Assembly (NCBI RefSeq): GCF_000416235.1
Contig: NZ_ATLO01000042.1
Location: 310,001 to 374,000, forward strand
Source of the DNA: Pseudomonas sp. CFII64
GTDB lineage: Bacteria; Pseudomonadota; Gammaproteobacteria; Pseudomonadales; Pseudomonadaceae
Direction of reading: 5' to 3'
Length of the DNA: 64,000 nucleotides
The notes beneath the pieces were generated by a model that was not told the DNA's origin, ran no database searches, and worked only from the letters and a program-made list of their open reading frames with translations. A program made the translations under genes and the position numbers. This document shows positions 44,002 through 53,218 of the stretch, one piece after another. Every line of letters starts with the position of its first letter. Positions within the stretch are counted from its first letter, which is position 1.

Positions 44002-44925
44002 TTAAACCGTCGAGGTTTCGATCTGCCGATGCGCATCAGCGTGGCGGGTTGCCGCGCCCTGCTCCTCGAGCATTTGCACAAACACGGTCAAACTTTGTGA
44101 AATTGTGCCCCGGCGCCAGACCAGCCAGGTGCGCAGAAAACGAAATGCTTCGGATAACGGCCAGACGCTCACCGTTGCACATCCCGGCATGCTTTCCAGC
44201 ATGCTGCGCGGCATCAAGGCCAATCCGGCCCCGGCACTGACGCACGCCAGCATGCCGTGATAGGACTCGATTTCGAAGATCTTTCCCGGCACCGCAGCGT
44301 CCTGGGCGAACCAGTTCTCCAGGTGATGCCGATAGGAACAGTTGGCCCGAAAAGCATAAATACTCGCGCCGTTGACATCCCGTCCCCGGCGAATCGGCGT
44401 GTGGCCCAGCGGCGCGATGATCACCATCTCTTCTTCGAAAGTCGGCACGCCCTCCAGGGCCGGATGCAGCACCGGACCATCGACGAACGCTGCCGCCAGC
44501 CGTCCGGACAACACGCCATCGATCATTGCCCCGGACGGCCCCGTGGACAAATCCAGCTCGACCTTGGCGTACTTCTGGTTATAGGCCGCCAACAGGCCAG
44601 GAATGCGCACCGCTGCGGTACTTTCCAGCGATCCGAGGGGCAGCGGCCCGCGCGGTTCTGCTCCGGCAACGGTCACGCGGGCTTCCTCCACCAGGGCGAG
44701 AATGCGCCGGGCGTAGTCGAGAAAACTCCAGCCGGCGGGCGACAGGCGCAGACGGCTTTTTTCGCGGATGAACAAATCCACCCCGAGGTCTTGCTCCAAC
44801 TGCTTGATCCGCGTCGTGAGGTTCGACGGCACACGGTGAATCTGCTGCGCGGCGGCGCTGATGCTGCCGTGTTCAGCCACGGCTTTGAAAATCTCCAGCT
44901 GGACCAGATCCACTTCATTCTCCAA
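44002..44925 (-). CDS. LysR family regulator, PtrR-like
   Basis: This 307-residue LTTR has LEIFKAVAEHGSISAAAQQI, then RVPSNLTTRIKQLEQDLGVDLFIREKSRL. The RVPSN-x-T-RI pattern is characteristic of the PtrR/YneJ-NAC-like branch. It lies divergently from a Sad-type semialdehyde dehydrogenase, the same arrangement as yneJ-yneI in Escherichia coli, where the regulator controls sad during putrescine or GABA use. The specific identity is inferred from synteny. Confidence 0.82.
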   Translation of the reverse strand: MENEVDLVQLEIFKAVAEHGSISAAAQQIHRVPSNLTTRIKQLEQDLGVDLFIREKSRLRLSPAGWSFLDYARRILALVEEARVTVAGAEPRGPLPLGSLESTAAVRIPGLLAAYNQKYAKVELDLSTGPSGAMIDGVLSGRLAAAFVDGPVLHPALEGVPTFEEEMVIIAPLGHTPIRRGRDVNGASIYAFRANCSYRHHLENWFAQDAAVPGKIFEIESYHGMLACVSAGAGLALMPRSMLESMPGCATVSVWPLSEAFRFLRTWLVWRRGTISQSLTVFVQMLEEQGAATRHADAHRQIETSTV

Positions 44926-45012
44926 ACGTGAACGATATGCTCAGTATTATTCAGTTTCTAGAAGCTTAAAGCCACCGTACTCTTTGTTCATCCCCACAAG
45001 CAGGACGGTGAC

Positions 45013-46404
45013 ATGACTTCCATATCCAGCCTTACCCATGCTCTATCCATCAATCCGGTCAACGGCGAGCAGATCGGCGACTACCCTTTCGAATCGGCAT
45101 CGGCTCTGGACGGCGCGCTGTCCCGCGCAGCTGTCGGCGCTTCGGTCTGGCGGCGGACTGCGGTCGGACAACGCGCAGCATTGCTGATCGAGCTGGCCCG
45201 GGCGTTGCGTGACGATGTTGATCAACTGGCGACCAGAATCACCCTGGAGATGGGCAAGCCCATCACTCAGGCGCGAGGCGAGATCGAGAAATGTGCGCAG
45301 CTTTGCGAATGGTATGCCGCCCATGGCCCGGCGATGTTGAGCGCTGAGCCGACACTGGTCGAAGGCGGCAAGGCGCGCATCGAATACCGGCCGCTGGGTA
45401 CGATTCTGGCGGTCATGCCGTGGAATTTCCCGATCTGGCAGGTGGTTCGCGGCGCGGTCCCGGCATTGATCGCCGGCAACACTTATGTGCTCAAGCACGC
45501 GCCGAATGTCATGGGTTGCGCCTATCTGTTGCGCGATGCCTTCAAGCGTGCAGGGTTTCCTGAAGGCGTCTTCGAGGTCATCAACGTCGATGCCCAAGGT
45601 GTTTCCACGGCCATCGCCGACCCGCGCATCGCAGCGGTAACCTTGACCGGCAGCGTGCGCGCCGGCATGGCCATCGGCGCTCAGGCCGGTGCAGCCCTGA
45701 AAAAGTGCGTCCTGGAGTTAGGCGGCTCCGATCCGTTCATTGTGCTCAACGATGCCGATCTGGACGAAGCGGTCAACGCCGCAGTGATTGGCCGCTATCA
45801 GAATACCGGGCAAGTCTGCGCCGCTGCCAAGCGCCTGATTGTCGAGCAAGGCGTGGTTGACGCCTTCACCGAAAAATTCGTCGAAGCCACACGCCAACTG
45901 GTGACCGGCGATCCGTTGGCAGCGGACACCTACATTGGCCCCATGGCGCGTTTCGATTTGCGTGATGAACTGGATCAACAGGTTCAGGACACTCTGGCAG
46001 AAGGCGCGACCTTGCTTCTCGGCGGCAAAAAAGCCGCTGGGCCTGGTAATTTCTATGAGCCCACGGTGTTGGCTGAGGTCACCGATCAGATGACCTCGTT
46101 CAAACAGGAACTGTTCGGCCCCGTGGCGTCGATTATCACGGCGCGGGACGCACGGCATGCGCTGGAACTGGCCAACGACAGCGAGTTCGGTCTCGCCTCG
46201 ACGATCTATACCCGCGACATTGCCCTGGCTGAAAAACTGGCCGGCGAGCTGGAAACCGGTGGCGTGTTCATTAACGGCTATTGCGCATCAGACCCACGCG
46301 TCACCTTTGGCGGCGTGAAGAAAAGCGGATTCGGCCGCGAGCTGTCGCATTTCGGCGTACGCGAGTTCTGTAATGCCCAGACCGTGTGGCTTGATCGGAA
46401 GTGA
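45013..46404 (+). CDS. NAD-dependent semialdehyde dehydrogenase (Sad/YneI-like)
   Basis: This 463-residue ALDH has PWNFPIWQVVRGAVPALIAGNTYVLKHAP, the general base Glu235 in LELGGSDPFIVL, the catalytic Cys269 in NTGQVCAAAKR, and GVKKSGFGRELS near the end. It is shorter than most ALDHs and matches the Sad/YneI group, which oxidises succinate semialdehyde. AGGACGG lies before the ATG. Regulation by the divergent PtrR-like protein is expected. A downstream REP pair ends the unit. Confidence 0.88.
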   Translation: MTSISSLTHALSINPVNGEQIGDYPFESASALDGALSRAAVGASVWRRTAVGQRAALLIELARALRDDVDQLATRITLEMGKPITQARGEIEKCAQLCEWYAAHGPAMLSAEPTLVEGGKARIEYRPLGTILAVMPWNFPIWQVVRGAVPALIAGNTYVLKHAPNVMGCAYLLRDAFKRAGFPEGVFEVINVDAQGVSTAIADPRIAAVTLTGSVRAGMAIGAQAGAALKKCVLELGGSDPFIVLNDADLDEAVNAAVIGRYQNTGQVCAAAKRLIVEQGVVDAFTEKFVEATRQLVTGDPLAADTYIGPMARFDLRDELDQQVQDTLAEGATLLLGGKKAAGPGNFYEPTVLAEVTDQMTSFKQELFGPVASIITARDARHALELANDSEFGLASTIYTRDIALAEKLAGELETGGVFINGYCASDPRVTFGGVKKSGFGRELSHFGVREFCNAQTVWLDRK

Positions 46405-46468
46405 TTGCGGCTGTTTAACGCAATGAATTGTTGATACCCGTCTAACCATTTGAATTTGAACATATCCC

Positions 46469-46557
46469 GTAGGACCGGCTTCAGCCGGGAGGCGGCAGGT
46501 ACATTCGCAGCAGTTGCGTCGTCAGACCTTTCCCCTCCCGGCTCAAGCCGGTCCTAC
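46469..46557. repeat. REP-type inverted pair (GTAGGACCGG family)
   Basis: GTAGGACCGGCTTCAGCCGG at 46469 is mirrored by CCGGCTCAAGCCGGTCCTAC ending at 46557. This is a Pseudomonas REP pair of a different family from the one at 3261; the same family recurs at 59578. It lies between convergent genes. Confidence 0.85.
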
Positions 46558-46632
46558 GAATCCTGTTGGCTTGCCGACCCAGTGAAGTCGTCTGGGGGCT
46601 CGCGTGGAATTTGAGTCCGCAGAAAACTTCCG

Positions 46633-46962
46633 CTATTTACGCGCCAACTCATGATTGACGCACTGCTCGAAATAGGTCTGTTTGATGCCGGCCGGCTTCA
46701 GGCGTGAAGCACTTTTATACGTCTGCTCGGTGATGCCCATGGCCGTCATGCGCATCCAGGGTTGGGTAAATTTCCGGGCTTGCAGCTTCTTGCGTGCGCC
46801 ATAAAGGGTGACTCCCGCAAGCTTCGATTCCTGGGCGCCTGCTGCAATGCCCGAACCCCAGGCGCAAATAGCGCGCCCGTTCATGCTCGGCTCTTTCGCC
46901 TGAGCCGTAAGCGAAACATTGACCAAGACCAACGTCGCCGCAATCAATCCAAAGATCCGCAT
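46633..46962 (-). CDS. Small secreted protein of unknown function
   Basis: This 109-residue protein has a signal peptide (RIFGLIAATLVLVNVSLTAQA, cut near AQA-KEP) and a mature part of about 87 residues. The mature part contains two Cys (AICAWGSGIAAGAQESKLAG and YFEQCVNHEL) that could form a disulfide in the periplasm. No known domain was recognised. ATG 46962 is chosen because the signal peptide begins there; the frame is open upstream. Confidence 0.7.
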   Translation of the reverse strand: MRIFGLIAATLVLVNVSLTAQAKEPSMNGRAICAWGSGIAAGAQESKLAGVTLYGARKKLQARKFTQPWMRMTAMGITEQTYKSASRLKPAGIKQTYFEQCVNHELARK

Positions 46963-47117
46963 CAAGCCAGCACCTAACTTTCTGAAAAGAAACACAGTTT
47001 GACGGGCAATCTGAGATTGCGGGGCCAGCAATGTGCCTCATTTAAGGGTGAATCTGGCTGGCGGATAGCCATTCATTGCGCATAACATGTTCTCAGTCCA
47101 GTCGTCAGGTCGCGCCC

Positions 47118-48794
47118 ATGCTCAAAGCCAGTCTCCGTAGCCACCTGACCCTCTGGTTCGCCGGCCTTTCCCTGCTCACGCTGTTGATCGTCGGCGTGTA
47201 CGTGGGTCATATCGCCACCGAGCAAATGAAGCAGGCGAGCGGCAGCGCCTTGGCGAGCACGGCCCGATCAACGGCGGCGTTGCTGGGCATCCAGTTGCGC
47301 GAAAGGCAGTTGGACATTTACCTGCTTAGCCGCGAACCTCATCTGGTGCGCGGCAACCTCGATGACGCGGATATATTGCCGTCAATGGAGCTGCGCAGTC
47401 AGTCACGGTCCGAATACGCCTGGATGGGCGTGGCGGACACCGATGGCCGTGTTCGCCAGGCTGTCAAAGGCCTGTTGCTGAACCAGTCGGTGAAAGAACG
47501 CCCCTGGTTCAAGGCCGGATTGCGCGGCCCCTACACCGGCGACCCTCATGAGGCGCTGTTGCTGGCAAAAATGCTGCCCTCCAATACCAACGGCGAGCCG
47601 TTGCGTTTCATTGACTTTGCAGCACCCATTATCAATGTCGAGGGTCAAGTGGTTGGCGTCCTCGGCGCGCATGCCCATTGGAGCTGGGTGACGACCATTG
47701 TTCAATCCGCCGTCTCGCACACCGACATGAGCGCCGACACGCAGGTGCTGATCGTCAATCAGGAAGGCCGGATACTCTACCCGGAGCAACTTGCCGGGCA
47801 GCAGCAAGACACCATCGCTGGATCGCCCCTTGCCCTTTCCAACGCTTCGGGCTGGTCGGTGGACAGCGAATATGTCAGCAGCGTCGTCGCGGTGCCGACG
47901 CCGCCCAACTCGGGGCTGGCCTGGAAGATCGCGGTCCGCCAGCCACTGAATACCGCACTGCAACCCGCTCGCATCCTGTTCTACAAGCTGCTGGGACTGG
48001 GTGGGCTTGCCGCGCTGCTGTTCGCGGTGGTGGCTTACTATCTGGCACTGACCCTCAGTCGGCCAATCGAGCAACTGGCAAAATCCGCCAAGCTGGTTCA
48101 GGCCCATCGCACTGGCGTGTCCTTTCCCCTGCAGCATCCGGTTCAGGAGATCGAACAACTGGGCCAATCCCTGCAAAGCATGACTGATTCGCTGCTGGGC
48201 AAGGAGCGTGAATTGCAGGCGGCGAACGCCTCTCTGGAAACCACCGTCGCGCAACGCACCGCAGCGCTGACCGAGGCCAATGCCGAACTGCTGAAACTGG
48301 CGAGCCACGATGCCCTCACCGGGGTTTACAACCGGCGTCGGCTGGATGAAAAGCTTGAGGAGTCCAGCCTGCTGTTCAAACGCACGGGCCGGGCATTCGC
48401 GTTACTGTTGATCGACGCCGACCATTTCAAACGCATCAACGACACCTTCGGTCATGCCACCGGCGACGAAGTGCTGGTGCAACTGGCGCAGTTGATTCAA
48501 TCCAGCACCCGCGCCACTGACTTCGTCGCCCGTTATGGCGGTGAGGAATTCGCCGTGCTGTTGCTGGAAATCGAAGACGAACAAAGCCCGCTGATCGTTG
48601 CCCGGAACATTTGCTCGGCCATTGCCCAAGCCACGTTTGCCGTGGTCGGGCACGTCACCGTCAGCGTCGGTGTTGCTCTGGCGCACGTATCGGACCCCAC
48701 TCCGGCAGCGTTGATCAATCGCGCTGATCAGCAGCTTTATCAGGCCAAGCGCCTGGGTAGAAACCGGGTCGCAGCCCTTGAGCAAGACTCGTGA
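47118..48794 (+). CDS. Membrane diguanylate cyclase with dCache-like sensor
   Basis: This 558-residue protein has TM1 (about 13-35), a periplasmic Cache-type sensor of about 250 residues (DTDGRVRQAVKG, PWFKAGL, VEGQVVGVLGAH), TM2 (about 290-312), a HAMP-like linker with coiled coil, and a C-terminal GGDEF domain. The active site is GGEEF at residues 474-478. The allosteric I-site RATD lies exactly five residues before it, so product inhibition by cyclic-di-GMP is expected. ATG 47118 gives a normal N-terminus. It is a stand-alone gene. Confidence 0.93.
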   Translation: MLKASLRSHLTLWFAGLSLLTLLIVGVYVGHIATEQMKQASGSALASTARSTAALLGIQLRERQLDIYLLSREPHLVRGNLDDADILPSMELRSQSRSEYAWMGVADTDGRVRQAVKGLLLNQSVKERPWFKAGLRGPYTGDPHEALLLAKMLPSNTNGEPLRFIDFAAPIINVEGQVVGVLGAHAHWSWVTTIVQSAVSHTDMSADTQVLIVNQEGRILYPEQLAGQQQDTIAGSPLALSNASGWSVDSEYVSSVVAVPTPPNSGLAWKIAVRQPLNTALQPARILFYKLLGLGGLAALLFAVVAYYLALTLSRPIEQLAKSAKLVQAHRTGVSFPLQHPVQEIEQLGQSLQSMTDSLLGKERELQAANASLETTVAQRTAALTEANAELLKLASHDALTGVYNRRRLDEKLEESSLLFKRTGRAFALLLIDADHFKRINDTFGHATGDEVLVQLAQLIQSSTRATDFVARYGGEEFAVLLLEIEDEQSPLIVARNICSAIAQATFAVVGHVTVSVGVALAHVSDPTPAALINRADQQLYQAKRLGRNRVAALEQDS

Positions 48795-49111
48795 CCCAAG
48801 CGAAGAATGCACAGCGCGAAAGCGTCTGATCTTTTGCGCAGCTGATAGCAGTCAGACAGGTTGCGGCCCAGCCGAAAGCCGGCCGCTTTGCCGCACCCAG
48901 CTGAAACGTTTCATCTTTTTCTCCAATCCTCGCTTTTAATAGGGAACTCGCACGTGCGGCGGCCCCCTAAGATCCCAAGCCAGCAGACCAGCACTTACCT
49001 GTCGGCCCCTGGAACCGGCGTGAAAAAACGCTCATCGCAGTCTTTCAGGTCGTCGCGCAGCAACGTTCCTGCTTCGCTTCCCTTCAGATCGACCACAGGA
49101 TTTTGCAGTTC
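48795..49111. other. Leader/promoter region of the MFS pair
   Basis: This 317-bp region has no gene. It contains the LacI/Cra-like palindrome at 48902-48913, followed by a pyrimidine-rich stretch and an AT-rich CTTTTAATAGG near 48935 that could be a -10 region. A leader of about 170 bp would then precede the transporter gene. Confidence 0.55.
48902..48913. promoter_or_regulatory. LacI/Cra-like operator upstream of the sugar transporter genes
   Basis: TGAAACGTTTCA is a perfect palindrome matching the core of LacI-family operators and, from memory, of the Pseudomonas Cra (FruR) site TTGAAACGTTTCAA, though its outer T and A are not present here. It lies 199 bp before the MFS start. No LacI-type gene is in the window. 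Confidence 0.6.
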
Positions 49112-50536
49112 ATGTCTTCGAGCACTACTTCCTCAGCCCGCCATGAACAGGCCGGGCAGAACACGTCGTCAAAACGGTTGATCTTCATTTCGGTACTCGT
49201 GGCCACCATGGGCGCGCTAGCCTTTGGCTACGACACCGGCATCATCGCCGGCGCTTTGCCTTTCATGACGCTGCCGGTGGAACAGGGCGGGTTGGGCCTG
49301 AATGCCGTCACCGAGGGTTTGGTCACGTCCTCGCTGATCATCGGCGCCGCCTTCGGTTCGCTGGGCAGCGGTTACGTATCGGACCGTTTCGGGCGGCGCC
49401 TGACGCTGCGGTTACTGTCGTTGCTGTTCATCGCTGGCGCCTTGTGCACGGCCATTGCGCCGTCGATTCCGTTCATGGTTGCCGCGCGCTTCCTGCTGGG
49501 CATTGCCGTCGGTGGCGGTTCGGCAACGGTCCCGGTATTTATCGCCGAGATTGCCGGTCCTAAAAAACGCGGACGTCTGGTCAGCCGCAACGAACTGATG
49601 ATCGTCAGCGGCCAATTGCTGGCCTATGCGCTCAGCGCCCTGCTGGCCGCGCTGGTCCAGGTCCCGGGAATCTGGCGCTACATGCTGGCCATCGCCATGC
49701 TGCCGGGCATTTTGCTGCTGGTCGGGACCTTTTTTGTGCCGGCTTCGCCACACTGGCTGGCGTCCAAGGGTCGTTTCGATGAAGCCAGGGACGTGCTGGG
49801 AAAACTCCGCGACAGCCCTGAGGATGCGCAAAGCGAAGTCGACGACATGAAGGTCCAGCACCAACAGGCGCGCAAACGCCCGCCGATCAAAGAGTTGCTG
49901 CGTCAGAGCTGGGTCATCAAGCTGTTGCTGATTGGTATCGGCCTGGGTTTCACCGCCCAGTTCACCGGGGTCAACGCATTCATGTACTACACGCCTATCA
50001 TTCTCAAGAACACCGGGATGGGCACCAATGCTGCGCTGACCGCCACCATCGGCAACGGCATCGTCTCGGTGATCGCGACCCTGCTGGGGATCTGGGCCAT
50101 CGGCCGCTTCGGGCGCCGTCATCTGCTGATGACAGGTTTGGTGATGGTCGTGGCGGCCCAGGTCGCGCTGGGTTGCGTGCTGACGTTCATGCCGCAGAAC
50201 CTGACCCAGAGCTATGCCGCCCTCGCCTGCATTCTGCTGTTTCTGTTATTCATGCAGATGTGTATCGCGCCGGTCTACTGGTTGTTGATGTCGGAATTGT
50301 TCCCGATGCAGGTTCGCGGCCTGCTGACCGGCACCGCCGTATCGATGCAATGGCTGTTCAACGCGGCGGTGGCCTTCACCTTTCCCATGGCCCTGGCAGC
50401 GTTGGGTAATCCGACCTTTTTTGTCTTCGCGGTGATTAACGTTGGCTCTTTGTTGTTCGTTTTCTTCTGCTTGCCGGAAACCAAAGGCAAGTCGCTGGAA
50501 CAGATCGAACGCCATATGAAGAAAGAGCTGGTTTAA
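49112..50536 (+). CDS. MFS sugar porter family transporter
   Basis: This 474-residue protein has 12 predicted membrane segments and sugar-porter signatures: GYDTGIIAGALPFM, SDRFGRRLTLR, ARFLLGIAVGGGSATVPVFIAEI, FTGVNAFMYYTP, GRFGRRHLL and PETKGKSLEQIE. It is likely a proton-coupled importer of a hexose, pentose or inositol. It is followed after 34 bp by a second MFS gene on the same strand. Confidence 0.92.
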   Translation: MSSSTTSSARHEQAGQNTSSKRLIFISVLVATMGALAFGYDTGIIAGALPFMTLPVEQGGLGLNAVTEGLVTSSLIIGAAFGSLGSGYVSDRFGRRLTLRLLSLLFIAGALCTAIAPSIPFMVAARFLLGIAVGGGSATVPVFIAEIAGPKKRGRLVSRNELMIVSGQLLAYALSALLAALVQVPGIWRYMLAIAMLPGILLLVGTFFVPASPHWLASKGRFDEARDVLGKLRDSPEDAQSEVDDMKVQHQQARKRPPIKELLRQSWVIKLLLIGIGLGFTAQFTGVNAFMYYTPIILKNTGMGTNAALTATIGNGIVSVIATLLGIWAIGRFGRRHLLMTGLVMVVAAQVALGCVLTFMPQNLTQSYAALACILLFLLFMQMCIAPVYWLLMSELFPMQVRGLLTGTAVSMQWLFNAAVAFTFPMALAALGNPTFFVFAVINVGSLLFVFFCLPETKGKSLEQIERHMKKELV

Positions 50537-50570
50537 TGTCGCCCGCCGTACCCAATTTTTGCGAGGTTTC

Positions 50571-51746
50571 ATGACTACGACTGCCGACGCGCAACCTACC
50601 AGCTGGATCAGTGTCTGCACGCTGGCCGTTGCTGCGTTCATCTTCATCACCACCGAGTTCGCTCCGGTGGGCTTGTTGAGCGCCATCGCCAGCAGCTTCG
50701 ACATGACCCCGGCGCAAGTGGGACCCATGTTAACGGTTTACGCCTGGACCGTGTCCCTGATGTCGCTGCCGATGATGCTGTTGACGCGTAACGTCGAGCG
50801 GCGGCTATTGCTCAAAGTGGCCATCGGCACACTGATCGCCAGCCACATCATCCTGAGTCTCGCCCCCAGTTTCACCATCGTGGTGATCAGCCGTATCTGT
50901 ATTGCCCTGGCGCACTCGGTGTTCTGGTCGATTACCGCATCGCTGGCTGTGCGTCTTGCGCCAGCGGCCAATCATGGCCGCGCGCTGAGCATCCTGGCCA
51001 TGGGCTCGTCGCTGGCGATGGTGCTGGGTATCCCGATTGGCCGTCTGCTGGGCGAAGGCATGGGCTGGCGCGCAACCTTCGTCGCCATCGCCCTGGTAGC
51101 GTGTCTGATCTGGTTTTTGCTGGCCAAAAAGTTACCGCTGTTGCCGAGCCAGAACAGCGGCAGCCTGACCAGCCTGCCGATCCTCTTCAAGCGCCCGGCC
51201 CTGGTGTCGCTGTATGTCATCACCGCGCTGGTGGTGACCGCCAACTTCACCGCCTACACCTACATCGAGTCGTTCGTGCAGTCGGTGGGCGGCTTCAGCC
51301 AGTCGACCACCACCTGGCTGCTGCTGTTGTTCGGTCTGGCCGGGCTGCTTGGCTCGATTTTCTTCAGCGTCCTGCACACGCGCTTCCCGGCGACCCTGAC
51401 GCACATCGCGATTGGCTGTTTGTGCCTGTGTCTGGGCCTGATGTTCTGGGCGTCGCTGAGCGTCTACGCGCTGGTTGCCGTGTTTGCCGTGTGGGGCCTG
51501 GCGATGTTGTGCTTCGGCGTGCAAATGCAGTCCCAGGTAATTCGCATGGCGCCGGACGCCACCGACGTCGCCACCGCGCTGCACTCAGCCATCTACAACA
51601 TCGGCATCGGCGGCGGCGCGTTGTTGGGCAGCATTGTGGTCCATCATCTGGGCGCGGCCTGGGTCGGGTTTGTCGGCGGCCTGGTGGCGATCATTGCGCT
51701 GGCCATCTGCTGGGTGACCAGTCGCCGCTACAACAGCGCCATCTGA
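50571..51746 (+). CDS. MFS sugar efflux transporter (SotB-like)
   Basis: This 391-residue protein has 12 predicted segments and the DHA1/SotB-type N-terminus AAFIFITTEFAPVGLLSAIA, with ALAHSVFWSITASLAVRLAP in the fourth segment. SotB proteins export arabinose and IPTG-like sugars. GAGG precedes ATG 50571. Its pairing with a sugar importer suggests overflow protection during sugar uptake, which is inference. Confidence 0.88.
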   Translation: MTTTADAQPTSWISVCTLAVAAFIFITTEFAPVGLLSAIASSFDMTPAQVGPMLTVYAWTVSLMSLPMMLLTRNVERRLLLKVAIGTLIASHIILSLAPSFTIVVISRICIALAHSVFWSITASLAVRLAPAANHGRALSILAMGSSLAMVLGIPIGRLLGEGMGWRATFVAIALVACLIWFLLAKKLPLLPSQNSGSLTSLPILFKRPALVSLYVITALVVTANFTAYTYIESFVQSVGGFSQSTTTWLLLLFGLAGLLGSIFFSVLHTRFPATLTHIAIGCLCLCLGLMFWASLSVYALVAVFAVWGLAMLCFGVQMQSQVIRMAPDATDVATALHSAIYNIGIGGGALLGSIVVHHLGAAWVGFVGGLVAIIALAICWVTSRRYNSAI

Positions 51747-51783
51747 TCGTTTCAGGCGTTTTGCGAGTGGCTCTACGGGCCAC

Positions 51784-53118
51784 TCAATACGCGTACTGAT
51801 CAATCACCCGCCGGACTTCCTTGAGTGCCACCTCAAGCGTCGGCAAGTCGACAGAACCCAGTGCCAGCCGAATCGCGTGGGGCACCGGGCCGCAGGCGAC
51901 AAAAGACTCGGCGGTGGAAACCGCGACATTTGCCCGCAACAGGGCCACGGTGACCTTATCGGCGCGGACCTCCTCCGGCAGCGGCAGCCAGAGAAAATAA
52001 GAATTGGGGTGGCCGATACAACGCAAACCGGCCAGCACCTTTCGAGCAAGCCCCTGCCGGGTCGAGGCATCCTCGCGCTTCTCGGTTTCGAGACGGGCAA
52101 CGGTGCCATCCTCGATCCAGCCGCAAACCATTGCCGTCATGACGCCGGGTGTATTCCAGGTGGTCGCTCTTATCGCTCGTTCGAACAGCGGCACCCAATC
52201 CAGGGGCGTGACGACAAAACCAACGCGCAATCCCGTGGCGATGTTTTTCGAGAAACCGGAGACGTACACCGTCAATTCGGGTGCCAGCGTCGCCAAGGGC
52301 AGCGGCGGATTCTCGGCGAGAAAGGCGTAGGCGGCATCCTCGATCAGCAACAATCCGTGCTGCCGGGCGATAGCCACCAGTCGCTCCCGCCAGGCCAGAT
52401 CCAGCACCCAGCCCATGGGGTTATGCAGCGTCGGCATGGCGTAGACCGCCTTGACCCGGCGCCTGGCACACAAGGTCTCAAGCGCGTCCAGATCCGGTTC
52501 CCGGTCGGTGATCGGGATCGACACCAGCTCCAGATGATGCGCGTCGGCAATCACCTTGAATCCTGGGTACGTAAGCGCGTCGACGGCAATCACATCACCG
52601 GGCTTGAACAGCGCCATGACGGCAATTGCCAAACCGTGTTGCGCGCCGCTGACAATCAGCAGCTGTTCAGCGGCGACCGCCAAACCACGACCGGTCAGAT
52701 GCCGCGCCAGACACGCGCGCTCGTGCAGACGGCCGGCGTGGGGCTGATAGCGCAGCAGTGCTTCAAGATCCCCCGCCACCGCCAACTGGCGCAGTGCACC
52801 GCGCAACAGTTCAACCTGACCGGGCAGTGACGGGTAATTGAAACTGAGGTCCAGCATGCCTGCCGCCACTTCCTGTTGATCGATGCCACGCCCCGGCGGC
52901 AACGCCGTTTCCCGGACAAAAGTACCCCGCCCCGTTTCGCCGCTGATCAGCCCCATGGTCTCCAGCTCGGCGTAAACCCTGGACGCCGTCACCAGCGCCA
53001 GACCCTCGCGGGCGGCCAGTTCCCGGTGCGTAGGCAAGCGAGTACCGGGCGGCAACCCGCCTGAGCGAATGTCGGCAGCGAATGCATCCACCAGGGTCTT
53101 GTAGCGAGCACGGGCCAT
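51784..53118 (-). CDS. MocR/PdxR family regulator (GntR HTH + aminotransferase fold)
   Basis: This 444-residue protein has an N-terminal GntR HTH (LPPGTRLPTHRELAAREGLALVTASRVYAEL) and a fold-type I aminotransferase-like domain with the PLP lysine in VSGFSKNIATGLRVGF. Such proteins regulate genes in response to PLP-bound amines or amino acids. ATG 53118 gives the GntR N-terminus; the upstream open frame is not conserved in pattern. It is divergent from the DMT transporter at 53219, its likely target. Confidence 0.92.
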   Translation of the reverse strand: MARARYKTLVDAFAADIRSGGLPPGTRLPTHRELAAREGLALVTASRVYAELETMGLISGETGRGTFVRETALPPGRGIDQQEVAAGMLDLSFNYPSLPGQVELLRGALRQLAVAGDLEALLRYQPHAGRLHERACLARHLTGRGLAVAAEQLLIVSGAQHGLAIAVMALFKPGDVIAVDALTYPGFKVIADAHHLELVSIPITDREPDLDALETLCARRRVKAVYAMPTLHNPMGWVLDLAWRERLVAIARQHGLLLIEDAAYAFLAENPPLPLATLAPELTVYVSGFSKNIATGLRVGFVVTPLDWVPLFERAIRATTWNTPGVMTAMVCGWIEDGTVARLETEKREDASTRQGLARKVLAGLRCIGHPNSYFLWLPLPEEVRADKVTVALLRANVAVSTAESFVACGPVPHAIRLALGSVDLPTLEVALKEVRRVIDQYAY

Positions 53119-53218
53119 ATGAACATGTATCCATGACGATTTTTTGATTGTCATGATCTTCAGCCATACGATAGCCAGACGCAACCGGCATTACCTTGAC
53201 CACAGTGAGTGAAGCGCT

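Noticed and set aside
47403..48308. A 301-codon open frame antisense to the diguanylate cyclase
   Set aside because: There is no recognisable domain; it lies entirely within the sensor part of a well-supported gene.
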